Shown in pieces: positions 53,950 through 62,669 of a DNA stretch of 64,000 bases (position 1 is the stretch's first letter; each line of letters opens with the position of its first letter). The stretch comes from Halapricum hydrolyticum (GTDB taxonomy: Archaea > Halobacteriota > Halobacteria > Halobacteriales > Haloarculaceae), in assembly GCA_025517565.1 (NCBI GenBank), contig JAOPKD010000005.1, forward strand, positions 1 through 64,000, read 5' to 3'. A program made the translations under genes and the position numbers. Under the pieces are notes generated by a model that saw only the letters and a list, made by a program, of their open reading frames with translations, was not told where the DNA came from and made no database searches.

Positions 53950-55464
53950 ATGACTGCGCAAGCCGCCGAATCACGCGACCTGGCGGTCGTCATCGGTCTG
54001 GAGGTCCACGTCCAGCTGGAGACGGACACGAAGATCTTCTGTGGCTGTTCGACCGAACCCGCCGAGGAACCCAATACCAACACCTGTCCCGTCTGTCTCG
54101 GGCTCCCCGGCGCGCTGCCGGTGCTCAACGAGGGGGCGGTCGAGGCCGCCGTCAAGGTCGGCAAGGCGATCGGCGCCTCGATTCCCGAGGAGACGGCCTT
54201 CCACCGGAAGAACTACTACTACCCCGACCTGCCGAAGAACTTCCAGATCACCCAGTACGACGCCCCGATCTGCCAGGACGGCGTTCTGGAGTTCGGCCAC
54301 GAGGGCGAGCGCCGATCGGTGGGGATCCGGCGCGCCCACCTCGAAGAGGATCCCGGCTCGATCAAGCACGTCCGCGAGGGGACCGAGAGCCTGGAAGCCC
54401 GGACGTGTTCGATCGATCGAGCCGACTACACGCTGATCGACTACAACCGCGCGGGGACGCCGCTGATGGAGATCGTCACCGAGCCGGACTTCCGCGATCC
54501 GGCCGAGGTGCGGGCGTTCCTCGAAAAGCTCGAGGAAGTCCTGGAGTATCTGGGCGTGTTCGACCCCACTCGTGACGGAAGCCTGCGGATCGACGCGAAC
54601 CTCTCGGTCGTCGACGCCGAGGACGTGGACGCCGACGGCGAGATCGACGAGGACGTGCTGGAGGAAGCAAACCGCACCGAGGTCAAGAACATCTCCAGTC
54701 ACAAGGGCGCAGAGCAGGCGCTGTCCTTCGAAGCCTCGCGCCAGAAGAAGCTACTCGAGTCCGGCCGTGCAGTCGCACAGGAAACGCGACACTTCAACGA
54801 GACTCACGGCAACACCGTCGCGATGCGCTCGAAGGAAGAGGAGAAAGACTACCGCTACTTCCGGGAGGCCGATCTTCCTCCGCTACAGGTCAGCGACTGG
54901 AAAGACGAAATCGAGATCCCGGAGCTGCCCGACGCCCGCCGGGAGCGCTTCCAGGCGGAGTACGGACTCAGCGCGGAGGCAGCCTCGAAGCTGACCTCGA
55001 CGAAACAGGTCGCGGACTTCTACGAGCAACTCGCACGCGAGTACGACGCCGATCTGGTGGCGACGTGGGTCGCCGACAACCTACTGGGCGAGTTGAACTA
55101 CCGCGACATGGACGTGACCGACATCGAGGACCGCCTCGAGGAGATCGCGACGCTGGTCGAACTGGTCGCCGAGGAAGAGATCACGGCCAAAAACGCTCGC
55201 GAGACCGTCCTCCGGGGAATGCTCGACGACGGCGACGATCCGAAGACGATCGTCGACCGGGAGGGGCTGGGCAAGACCTCCGGCGACGCGGTCCAGGAAG
55301 CCGTCGAAGAAGCGATCGAGGAAAACCCCGACGCCGTTGAGGACTACCATAGCGGCGAGGACGGCGCGATCAACTTCCTCGTCGGGCAGGTCATGCAGAA
55401 GACCGGCGGCTCGGCGGATCCCGGCGAGGTCAACGGCCTGTTGCGCGAGGAACTCGAAGGCTGA
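53950..55464 (+). CDS. gatB: Asp-tRNA(Asn)/Glu-tRNA(Gln) amidotransferase subunit B
   Basis: A 504-residue GatB. It phosphorylates and amidates mischarged tRNA in the GatCAB complex. VIGLEVHVQLETDTKIFCGCST…NTCPVCLGLPGALPVLN holds the zinc Cys. The kinase-like cradle has RKNYYYPDLPKNFQITQYD and DYNRAGTPLMEIVTEPD. The C-terminal YqeY-like tail domain ends VGQVMQKTGGSADPGEVN. GatA and GatC are not in the window. Start ATG 53950 follows a TATA-poor spacer. Confidence 0.95.
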   Translation: MTAQAAESRDLAVVIGLEVHVQLETDTKIFCGCSTEPAEEPNTNTCPVCLGLPGALPVLNEGAVEAAVKVGKAIGASIPEETAFHRKNYYYPDLPKNFQITQYDAPICQDGVLEFGHEGERRSVGIRRAHLEEDPGSIKHVREGTESLEARTCSIDRADYTLIDYNRAGTPLMEIVTEPDFRDPAEVRAFLEKLEEVLEYLGVFDPTRDGSLRIDANLSVVDAEDVDADGEIDEDVLEEANRTEVKNISSHKGAEQALSFEASRQKKLLESGRAVAQETRHFNETHGNTVAMRSKEEEKDYRYFREADLPPLQVSDWKDEIEIPELPDARRERFQAEYGLSAEAASKLTSTKQVADFYEQLAREYDADLVATWVADNLLGELNYRDMDVTDIEDRLEEIATLVELVAEEEITAKNARETVLRGMLDDGDDPKTIVDREGLGKTSGDAVQEAVEEAIEENPDAVEDYHSGEDGAINFLVGQVMQKTGGSADPGEVNGLLREELEG

Positions 55465-55636
55465 TTTCGCGATCCAGTCTCTCGTCCTCGGTACGCTCTC
55501 GCACAGTCGTCACGCACGCGCATCGTGCGCGCGCCTTGTCCGACTCTCGTCTTGCGATTTTCCGGCGAAAGACTGATTAGCGGGTCGTTGCGTAAGGACT
55601 CACAATGAGTGTTCGCGTTCGAGACGGTGATCGACG

Positions 55637-58120
55637 GTGCAGTTGATAATTACCGAGAAGGACAACGCCGCGCGGCGGATCGCCGACATCCTGAGCGATG
55701 GCGGGGCCGACGCCGAGCGACGCAACGGCGTCAACGTCTACAAGTGGGGTGGCAAGCGCTGTATCGGGCTGTCCGGCCACGTCGTCGGCGTGGACTTCCC
55801 GCCGGAGTACAACGACTGGCGGGACGTCCAGCCCGTCGAGTTGATCGACGCAGAGGTCGTCAAGTCCCCCACGCGGGAGAACATCGTCGCGACGCTGAAG
55901 AGCCTGGCTCGGGAGGCCGACGGAGCCGTCATCGCGACCGACTACGACCGCGAGGGAGAGCTGATCGGCAAGGAGGCCTACGAACTCATCCGGGAGGAGA
56001 CCGACGTCCCGATCCAGCGGGTGCGGTTCTCCTCGATCACCGAAAACGAGGTCAAGCAGGCCTTCGGTAATCCGGACGATCTGGATTTCGACCTGGCCGC
56101 GGCGGGCGAGGCCCGACAGGTTATCGATCTCATCTGGGGGGCGGCGCTGACGCGGTTCCTCTCGCTTTCGGCTCGGCAGCTGGGTGACGATTTCATCTCT
56201 GTCGGCCGGGTGCAGTCGCCGACGCTGAAGCTGATCGTCGATCGCGAACGCGAGATCGAGGCGTTCGACCCCGACGACTACTGGGAGATCGTCGCCGAGT
56301 TGGCGAAGAACGGATCCGGCTTCGAGGCGCAGTACTTCTACGACGACGACGGCAGCGAGGCCGAACGCATCTGGGAGGAGAGCGAGGCCGACCGGGTCTT
56401 CGGGCACCTGCGCGTCCAGGAAACTGCCACGGTCGAGAGCGTCCGCCGGCGAACCCGGACGGACGCCCCGCCCGCGCCGTTCAACACCACCGCGTTCATC
56501 CAGGCCGCCGGATCGCTCGGCTACTCGGCCCAGCGGGCGATGTCGATCGCCGAGGAGCTGTACACCGCCGGGTACGTCACCTACCCCCGGACGGACAACA
56601 CCGTCTATCCCGACGACCTCGATCCCGCGGAGCTGCTCGAGTCGTTCACCGGGACGAGCCCCTTCGGCGAGGACGCGACGGCACTGCTGGGGCAGGGCGA
56701 CATCGAGCCGACCCGCGGCGACACCGAGTCGACCGATCACCCGCCGATCCACCCGACCGGCGAGTTCCCCGATCGGAACGAACTCAGCGATGGCGAGTGG
56801 GAGATCTACGAGCTTGTCGTCCGGCGCTTCTTCGCGACGGTCGCCCGGCCCGCGACCTGGGAACACCTGCGGGTGGTGGCCGACGCCGAGGGACTGCGGC
56901 TGAAGGCCAACGGCAAGCGCCTGATCGAGGCGGGGTATCACGAGGTCTACCCCTACTCCAGCGCCAGCGAGACCCACGTTCCCGACGTACAGGAGGGCGA
57001 GCAACTGGCGATCGAAGACGTCGAACTCCAGGCCAAGCAGACCCAGCCGCCACGGCGGTACGGGCAGTCACGGCTCATCTCCAGGATGGAGGAGATGGGC
57101 ATCGGCACCAAGGCGACGCGCCACGGAACTCTCGAGAAACTCTACGATCGGGGGTATATCGACGGCGATCCACCGCGGCCGACCGCGCTGGCGAAGGCGG
57201 TCGTCGACGCCGCCGAGGCCTTCGCCGAGTTGATCGTCAGCGAGGAGATGACCGCCCAGCTGGAAAAAGACATGACTGCCATCGCCAACGGCGAGGCCAC
57301 GCTCGATGAAGTGACCGACGAGTCCCGGGAGATGCTCGAACGCGTCTTCGAGGAACTGCACGACTCCCGGGAGGCGGTCGGCGAACACCTCCAGGAGTCG
57401 CTCAAGGAAGACCGGACGATCGGCTCCTGTCCGAACTGCGGCTCGGATCTGGTGATCCGCCAGTCGCGATACGGGTCGTACTTCGTCGGCTGTGACGGCT
57501 ACCCCGAGTGTGAGTACACGCTCCCGCTGCCCTCGAAGGGCGAACCGCTCGTGATGGACGAGGTCTGTGAAGAACACGACACCCACAAGGTCAAGATGCT
57601 CGCCGGCAGCGATACCTTCGTCCACGGCTGTCCGCGCTGTCAGGCCGAAGCCGCCGACGAGAACGAGGACCGTATCATCGGTGACTGTCCTGAATGTGGT
57701 GCGGAACACGGAGGCGAACTGGCGATCAAGCACCTCCGGTCCGGCTCGCGACTCGTGGGCTGTACCCGCTATCCGGAGTGTGAGTACTCGCTGCCCTTGC
57801 CCCGTCGCGGCGAGATCGAGATCCAGGACGAGCGTTGCGAGGAGCACGATCTCCCGCACTTGCACGTCGTCGACGGGGACGACGAGCCCTGGGAACTGGG
57901 CTGTCCGATCTGCAACTACGAGGAGTATCAGGCTCGCAACGCCGTCGAAGACCTGGAAGACCTCGACGGCGTCGGATCGAAGACCGCCGAGAAACTTTCC
58001 GCGGCCGGCGTCGAATCGCCAGCCGACCTTGCCGGGGTCGAACCCGACGCGATCGCCGAGCAGGTCCGGGGCGTGAGTGCCGACCAGATCCGCGACTGGC
58101 AAGCCGACATCAAGGCGTGA
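55637..58120 (+). CDS. topA: DNA topoisomerase I (type IA)
   Basis: 827 residues. Toprim domain IITEKDNAARRIADIL and ATDYDREGELIG; active Tyr in YVTYPRTDNTVYP; type IA core with GIGTKATRHGTLEKLYDRGYI. Three C-terminal zinc ribbons follow (GSCPNCGSDL…CDGYPECEY, GDCPECGAEH…CTRYPECEY, and a CPIC remnant). The last 60 residues form an HhH domain (LDGVGSKTAEKLSAAGV). It relaxes negative supercoils. GTG start at 55637 is required for MQLIITEKD. A 13-codon frame starting at ATG 55605 overlaps this start. Confidence 0.94.
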   Translation: MQLIITEKDNAARRIADILSDGGADAERRNGVNVYKWGGKRCIGLSGHVVGVDFPPEYNDWRDVQPVELIDAEVVKSPTRENIVATLKSLAREADGAVIATDYDREGELIGKEAYELIREETDVPIQRVRFSSITENEVKQAFGNPDDLDFDLAAAGEARQVIDLIWGAALTRFLSLSARQLGDDFISVGRVQSPTLKLIVDREREIEAFDPDDYWEIVAELAKNGSGFEAQYFYDDDGSEAERIWEESEADRVFGHLRVQETATVESVRRRTRTDAPPAPFNTTAFIQAAGSLGYSAQRAMSIAEELYTAGYVTYPRTDNTVYPDDLDPAELLESFTGTSPFGEDATALLGQGDIEPTRGDTESTDHPPIHPTGEFPDRNELSDGEWEIYELVVRRFFATVARPATWEHLRVVADAEGLRLKANGKRLIEAGYHEVYPYSSASETHVPDVQEGEQLAIEDVELQAKQTQPPRRYGQSRLISRMEEMGIGTKATRHGTLEKLYDRGYIDGDPPRPTALAKAVVDAAEAFAELIVSEEMTAQLEKDMTAIANGEATLDEVTDESREMLERVFEELHDSREAVGEHLQESLKEDRTIGSCPNCGSDLVIRQSRYGSYFVGCDGYPECEYTLPLPSKGEPLVMDEVCEEHDTHKVKMLAGSDTFVHGCPRCQAEAADENEDRIIGDCPECGAEHGGELAIKHLRSGSRLVGCTRYPECEYSLPLPRRGEIEIQDERCEEHDLPHLHVVDGDDEPWELGCPICNYEEYQARNAVEDLEDLDGVGSKTAEKLSAAGVESPADLAGVEPDAIAEQVRGVSADQIRDWQADIKA

Positions 58121-58167
58121 ATCGCCCCCTCATTTATTAGCTCGCTCGGACGAATTGTAACTGACCC

Positions 58168-58551
58168 ATGAGTGATGGCAGCATTGCACAGCGGCTCCGA
58201 CAGCGTATCGATCGCGTGCGCCAGGAAGTGAACGAGGCTGTCGACGAGTCCCAGGGGGCCGGCGAGCAACTCCGCACGGAGGTGCAAACGACGATCGACC
58301 GGCTGGACGATCGACTCGACGCACTGCAGGACCGGACAAGAGACGAACTCGACGAGGTGCTCGACGAATCCAAGGAGACAAGCGAAGAGTTGCGACACGA
58401 GGCGAACGAAGCGTTCGACGACCTCGAAGACAGCATAGAGACGCTCCGGGCGAAAACGACGGAACTGAGCGAGGGCGCCAAAGCCGAGGCCACGGAGGCA
58501 ATCGACAAGCTGCAGGCCGAACTCGACGACCTTCGAGAGCGAATCAAGTAG
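58168..58551 (+). CDS. small coiled-coil protein
   Basis: 127 residues, almost wholly heptad-patterned helix (RLRQRIDRVRQEVNEAVDES…DELDEVLDESKETSEEL…LQAELDDLRERIK), strongly acidic, with no Cys or membrane segment. No named family; the architecture recalls phasins or apolipoprotein-like proteins but no shared motif with the two phasins was found. It follows topA after 47 nt and may share its transcript. Confidence 0.65.
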   Translation: MSDGSIAQRLRQRIDRVRQEVNEAVDESQGAGEQLRTEVQTTIDRLDDRLDALQDRTRDELDEVLDESKETSEELRHEANEAFDDLEDSIETLRAKTTELSEGAKAEATEAIDKLQAELDDLRERIK

Positions 58552-58697
58552 GACCACTGTTCGTGTTGTCCGGGTGAGTGGTCTCCCGGGTGTGGAAACG
58601 ATCCAGACGACTCGCGCACCGTTCTGACCGGCTGCGAACACTTGGCCCCCGATATCGGGGCTGGAAACCTACCGAACCGGAGCCGGTAGGAACGCGC

Positions 58698-59132
58698 ATG
58701 GACGTCGGCCCGGACCAGCGCTACGAAGTCGTGTTGGTGTCGGTGCTCGCCTTGCTCGTTCTGGGGCTGACTCCGGCAACGATCACACCTGCCGTCCAGC
58801 CGTCGACGGAGCTGCAAGAGTTCGACGCCTGTAACGCGTGCGGAACGCCGATACAGCTGAGCGAAGTGTACCAGGGCCCGTACACGACCGCCGAAAACGT
58901 GACGGGTGCCGACAGCGAGTCGACGACTCCCAGTGATGCCGATCAGCGCGAGACGATCGCCTCCAGTGACTTCGACAACGAGTCGACTGCCGAGGATTAC
59001 ATCGAATCGGGGGCAGCCACGCCGAGCGCGTCAAGCGCGTTTGCGACCGCGTTTCGGGACCCGGCGACGACGGCCAGCCGAGCGGCGCGCGTTTCGGGAT
59101 CGTCCGCGGTCAGCACCGGACACTCCCGGTAG
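58698..59132 (+). CDS. hypothetical membrane-anchored protein, 3' end runs antisense to argS
   Basis: 144 residues from ATG 58698. Residues 10-32 form one helix ([22 protein letters not shown]), then an outer acidic region with NACG and NVTG/NEST sequons. From about residue 101 onward the frame lies on the strand opposite the argS 3' end (58997-59132), and its composition turns Ala/Ser/Arg-rich. The true protein probably once ended before this. It may be a truncated gene reading into its convergent neighbour. Confidence 0.45.
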   Translation: MDVGPDQRYEVVLVSVLALLVLGLTPATITPAVQPSTELQEFDACNACGTPIQLSEVYQGPYTTAENVTGADSESTTPSDADQRETIASSDFDNESTAEDYIESGAATPSASSAFATAFRDPATTASRAARVSGSSAVSTGHSR

Positions 59133-60751
59133 AAGGTGTTGAACGCCTCGGCGAGGTCGCGCGTGTAGGTCGCGACGACGTGCGGACGCAGGTCGTCGGC
59201 CGCCTCCTCGATCACGGCCGGGAAGCGGGCGATTTCCCTGACGAGATCGCGAGCCGCGTCGGTTTCGAGCGCGTCGATGTCGACCTCCCCGGGAACCTCG
59301 TGACCGGCCGATGCAGCCTCGCCGAGAATCCCACAGCAGCGCGCGTGGACGTACTGGACGTACGGGGCCGACTGGGCCTCGAAGTCAAGCGCCCGGTCCC
59401 ACTCGAAGGTGATCCCCTTCGTGGGCTGTTTGGCGACGATGTCGTACCGGACGGCACCGATCCCGACCTGGTGGGCGATCCGCTCGATGTCGTCCGCCTC
59501 GAGGTGGTCGTCGCGCAGGCGATCGTCCAGGCGGTCCTCGACCTCCTCACGAGCGCGGTCGATCGCCTCGTCCAGCAGATCGTCGAGGTCGACGCCGGTC
59601 CCCTCGCGCGTGCTCATCCCGCCCTCCGGGAGATTGACCCACGAGTAAAAGACCTGCTCGAGCTGCTCCGTGTCGTGGTCCAGGAGATCGAGCGTGGCGA
59701 CGAGCTGTTCGGCCTGGAGCTTGTGGTCCTCGCCCAGAACCGTCACGGCACGATCGAAGTTGTCGAACTTCCATTCGTGATGCGCCAGATCACGCGTGGT
59801 GTACAGCGACGTGTCGTCCGCGCGCAGGAAGACCAGGTTCTTCTCGATCTCGGGCAGATCCAGCTGCCAGGCGTCCTCCTCGTAGACCGCCGCTTCGAGG
59901 TCCTGCAGCCGGTCGACAACGTCGTCGGTCGTGCCGTCGCGCATGAACCGCGTCTCCTTGACGAACTCGTCGAATTCGGCGGGGAGCCGCTCCAGCGTGG
60001 CGGTCATCCCCGAGAGGACCGTGTCGACGACCTCCGAGACGCGTTCGTAGGTCTCCTCGTCGCCGTCCTCCAGTCCCTGGAGGATCGCCTGGATCTCGGC
60101 TTCGGCATCCTCGACGGCGTCATCAGCCGCCTCCTCGAGGTACGTGTTCCCCTTGCGGTAGTACCGGACCATCTCGTACTCGGGAGAATCACGGTCCGGT
60201 TCCGGCAGGTCCGACTCGTCGAAGGTCTCGTAGGCCCAGGTGAACACGGCGATCTGGCGGCCGGCGTCGTTGACGTAGTAGTGACGCTCGACGTCGTAGC
60301 CGGCGTACTCGAGCACGCGCGCCAGAGCGTCGCCGATGATCGGGTTTCGGGCGCGGCCGACGTGAACCGGCCCCGTCGGGTTCGCCGACGTGTGTTCGAC
60401 GACGACGCTCGTCTCCCGGTCGGGCAGGGTTCCGAACGCCTCGTCCTGTGCGGCTTCGACGGTGGCTTCGAGGTACCTGTCGCTCGGCAGGACGTTGACG
60501 TACGGCCCCTGCTGGCGGAGCGCGCCGATGTACTCGTAGTCGGCGGCGTCGATCGCCTCGACGATATTCGCGGCGATCTCGGGCGGCGGCGCGCCGGCTT
60601 CGCTCGCCAGTCGGTAGGCCACGCTGGAAGCCAGGACGGCCGGCACGTCCTCGGGGGGCGTCTCGATACCCAGATCGTCGGACGGGAGATCGAGCGCCGC
60701 CAAGGCAGTCGCGAGGGCGTCCTCGACCTCCGCGCGCAGGGAGAGTAACAT
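58997..60751 (-). CDS. argS: arginyl-tRNA synthetase
   Basis: A 584-residue class I synthetase. The N-terminal Add-1 domain contains NVEAI-type helices; [39 protein letters not shown] holds the HIGH-equivalent [21 protein letters not shown] and [21 protein letters not shown] mark the late catalytic region (no classic KMSKS, usual for ArgRS); [14 protein letters not shown] lies in the anticodon-binding domain. Full length; divergent gene absent, and usp lies 78 nt upstream on the same strand. Confidence 0.95.
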   Translation of the reverse strand: MLLSLRAEVEDALATALAALDLPSDDLGIETPPEDVPAVLASSVAYRLASEAGAPPPEIAANIVEAIDAADYEYIGALRQQGPYVNVLPSDRYLEATVEAAQDEAFGTLPDRETSVVVEHTSANPTGPVHVGRARNPIIGDALARVLEYAGYDVERHYYVNDAGRQIAVFTWAYETFDESDLPEPDRDSPEYEMVRYYRKGNTYLEEAADDAVEDAEAEIQAILQGLEDGDEETYERVSEVVDTVLSGMTATLERLPAEFDEFVKETRFMRDGTTDDVVDRLQDLEAAVYEEDAWQLDLPEIEKNLVFLRADDTSLYTTRDLAHHEWKFDNFDRAVTVLGEDHKLQAEQLVATLDLLDHDTEQLEQVFYSWVNLPEGGMSTREGTGVDLDDLLDEAIDRAREEVEDRLDDRLRDDHLEADDIERIAHQVGIGAVRYDIVAKQPTKGITFEWDRALDFEAQSAPYVQYVHARCCGILGEAASAGHEVPGEVDIDALETDAARDLVREIARFPAVIEEAADDLRPHVVATYTRDLAEAFNTFYRECPVLTADDPETRAARLAVVAGSRNAVANALDALGVAAPDSM

Positions 60752-60828
60752 ATCTCCCCGTTTTCCGGCGTCGGGTATTAGCGTGACGGGTTCGGTTCGC
60801 AGGCAGTCCGAACGTCACCGCACGGCTG

Positions 60829-61257
60829 TCACCGAACGACGGTCACGGGAACCGGCGAGCGCCTGATGACCGTCTCGGCGACGCTACCCAGCAGGATCCG
60901 CGAGACGCCCGACCGACCGTGGCTGCCCATCACGATCTGATCGATGTCGTTCATCTCGGCGAACTCGACGATCGTGTTGGTGGGCTTGCCGATCTCGGTC
61001 TCCCGGTCGACCGAACCGCCTCCACCCTCCAGGTCCGGCTCGACCTCCTCGAAGATCTCCTCGGCGCGCTCTTTCTGGCGCTCGTACCACTCCTCGGAGA
61101 ACGTCGGGAGCCCCGCCTGGACGCTGTAGCCGGCCTCCGCAGGATTGATAATGTGCAACAGCGTCACGTCGGCGTCAGGGTAGTCCTCGGCGACGAACTC
61201 ACACGCTCTGTGGGCCTGCTCGGACCCGTCGACCGGGATCAAAATGTGCTTGCCCAT
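60829..61257 (-). CDS. universal stress protein, UspA family
   Basis: A 142-residue single Usp domain with the full ATP-binding signature GSHGRSGVSRILLGS (G-2x-G-9x-GS) and SPVPVTVV end, unlike the first Usp in the window, which has a shortened loop. ATG 61257 (MGKHILIPVDGSEQ) fits. It lies between argS and the PAN ATPase gene, all on the minus strand. Confidence 0.9.
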   Translation of the reverse strand: MGKHILIPVDGSEQAHRACEFVAEDYPDADVTLLHIINPAEAGYSVQAGLPTFSEEWYERQKERAEEIFEEVEPDLEGGGGSVDRETEIGKPTNTIVEFAEMNDIDQIVMGSHGRSGVSRILLGSVAETVIRRSPVPVTVVR

Positions 61258-61343
61258 AGTTGAGTATTCACACGGAGGGACCGTCAACGTTCGGGGAAAC
61301 TATAACCGAACAGACAATAGATTGCGGCCAGGCCACCCAGGCG

Positions 61344-62564
61344 TTAGTAGAACGCGACCGGTATGCCGACGTCCCCGTCGGCGGCTTCGACCTTCTCGAT
61401 GGCGTCCGCGAAGTCCTCGGATTCGACCTCGATGCGGCCGTCTCGAATAGCGAACATACCGGCCTCGGTCGTGAGGCTGGCCAGTTCCGCGCCGGTGAAC
61501 CCGGCGGTTTCGTCGGCCCACTCGGCGAGGGCGACGCTATCGGCGAGGTTCATCTCGCGGGTGTGGATCTCCAGGATCCGCTCGCGGCCCTCGAAGTCGG
61601 GCTTTGGCACCTCGATGAGGCGGTCGAAGCGGCCGGGCCGGAGGATCGCCCGGTCGAGCATGTCGAAGCGGTTGGTGGCGGCGATGATCCGGATCTCACC
61701 ACGGTCCTCGAAACCGTCCATCTCCGAGAGGAGTTGCATCATCGTCCGCTGGACCTCCGCGTCGCCGGAGGTCTTCGATTCGGTCCGCTTGCTCGCGATC
61801 GCGTCGATCTCGTCGATGAAGACGATCGCTGGCTCGCGCTCGGAAGCAAGCTCGAACAGATCCCGGACGAGTTTCGCGCCCTCGCCGATGAACTTCTGGA
61901 CCAGCTCCGAGCCGGCCATCTTGATGAACGTGGCGTCGGTCTCGTTGGCGACGGCCTTGGCGAGCATCGTCTTGCCCGTGCCGGGCGGGCCGTGCAGCAG
62001 GACGCCGCTGGGCGGGTCGATCCCGACCTCACGGAACTGCTCGGCGTTGAGTAGCGGTTCCTCGACGGCTTCCCGAACCTCGCGGATCTGGCTTTCGAGC
62101 CCGCCGATGTCGTCGTAGGTCACGTCGGGCGACGAATCGATCTGCATTGCCTGCGCGCGGGCGTCAGTCTCGCTTTCGAGGGTCTGTTTGACCGTAAACG
62201 AGTCGTTGATCGCGACCCGGTCGCCGGCGTCGATCTCCGAGCGCAACTGCGGCGACACCTCTGTCAGCACTTCCTGGTTGTTCCCGTGCTGTTTGATCAC
62301 GACACCATCGTCCAGCAACTCCTCGGCCGTCGCGATGTACAGCGACGAGGTCTTGAGCGTCTCGTTCTGGCGCTCGAGTTTGTCGACTTGCTCGATCAGG
62401 TCGTCCTGGCGCTCTTTGGCCGCGGTCAGTTGCTGTTGGAGCTCACGGTTCACCCGCTGGACCTCTGAGAAGTGTTCGTGCAGCGCCGCCAGTCGTTCGG
62501 ACGGCGACATGTCGGGATCGAGATCCAGGGTAGGTCGGTCCGGGAGCGAGGGACTGCGAGACAT
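61344..62564 (-). CDS. pan: proteasome-activating nucleotidase
   Basis: A 406-residue AAA+ unfoldase that feeds the 20S proteasome. Coiled coil at 35-75 ([21 protein letters not shown]), OB domain at 80-135, Walker [16 protein letters not shown], pore-loop [14 protein letters not shown], Walker [13 protein letters not shown], and [23 protein letters not shown]. The C-terminus is PVAFY: the HbYX gate-opening motif appears as A-F-Y, Phe in place of the usual Tyr. Haloarchaea have two PAN paralogues, and this may be the less canonical one. Confidence 0.93.
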   Translation of the reverse strand: MSRSPSLPDRPTLDLDPDMSPSERLAALHEHFSEVQRVNRELQQQLTAAKERQDDLIEQVDKLERQNETLKTSSLYIATAEELLDDGVVIKQHGNNQEVLTEVSPQLRSEIDAGDRVAINDSFTVKQTLESETDARAQAMQIDSSPDVTYDDIGGLESQIREVREAVEEPLLNAEQFREVGIDPPSGVLLHGPPGTGKTMLAKAVANETDATFIKMAGSELVQKFIGEGAKLVRDLFELASEREPAIVFIDEIDAIASKRTESKTSGDAEVQRTMMQLLSEMDGFEDRGEIRIIAATNRFDMLDRAILRPGRFDRLIEVPKPDFEGRERILEIHTREMNLADSVALAEWADETAGFTGAELASLTTEAGMFAIRDGRIEVESEDFADAIEKVEAADGDVGIPVAFY

Positions 62565-62669
62565 CTGGTAGTGGATCTATTCGATACAGGGAAAAGTGCC
62601 TTTGGGTCGCGGTTGCAGTATCGATACCGCAACCGCGAGTGAACAGCCTCGGGCACGGTGGCCCGAGGC

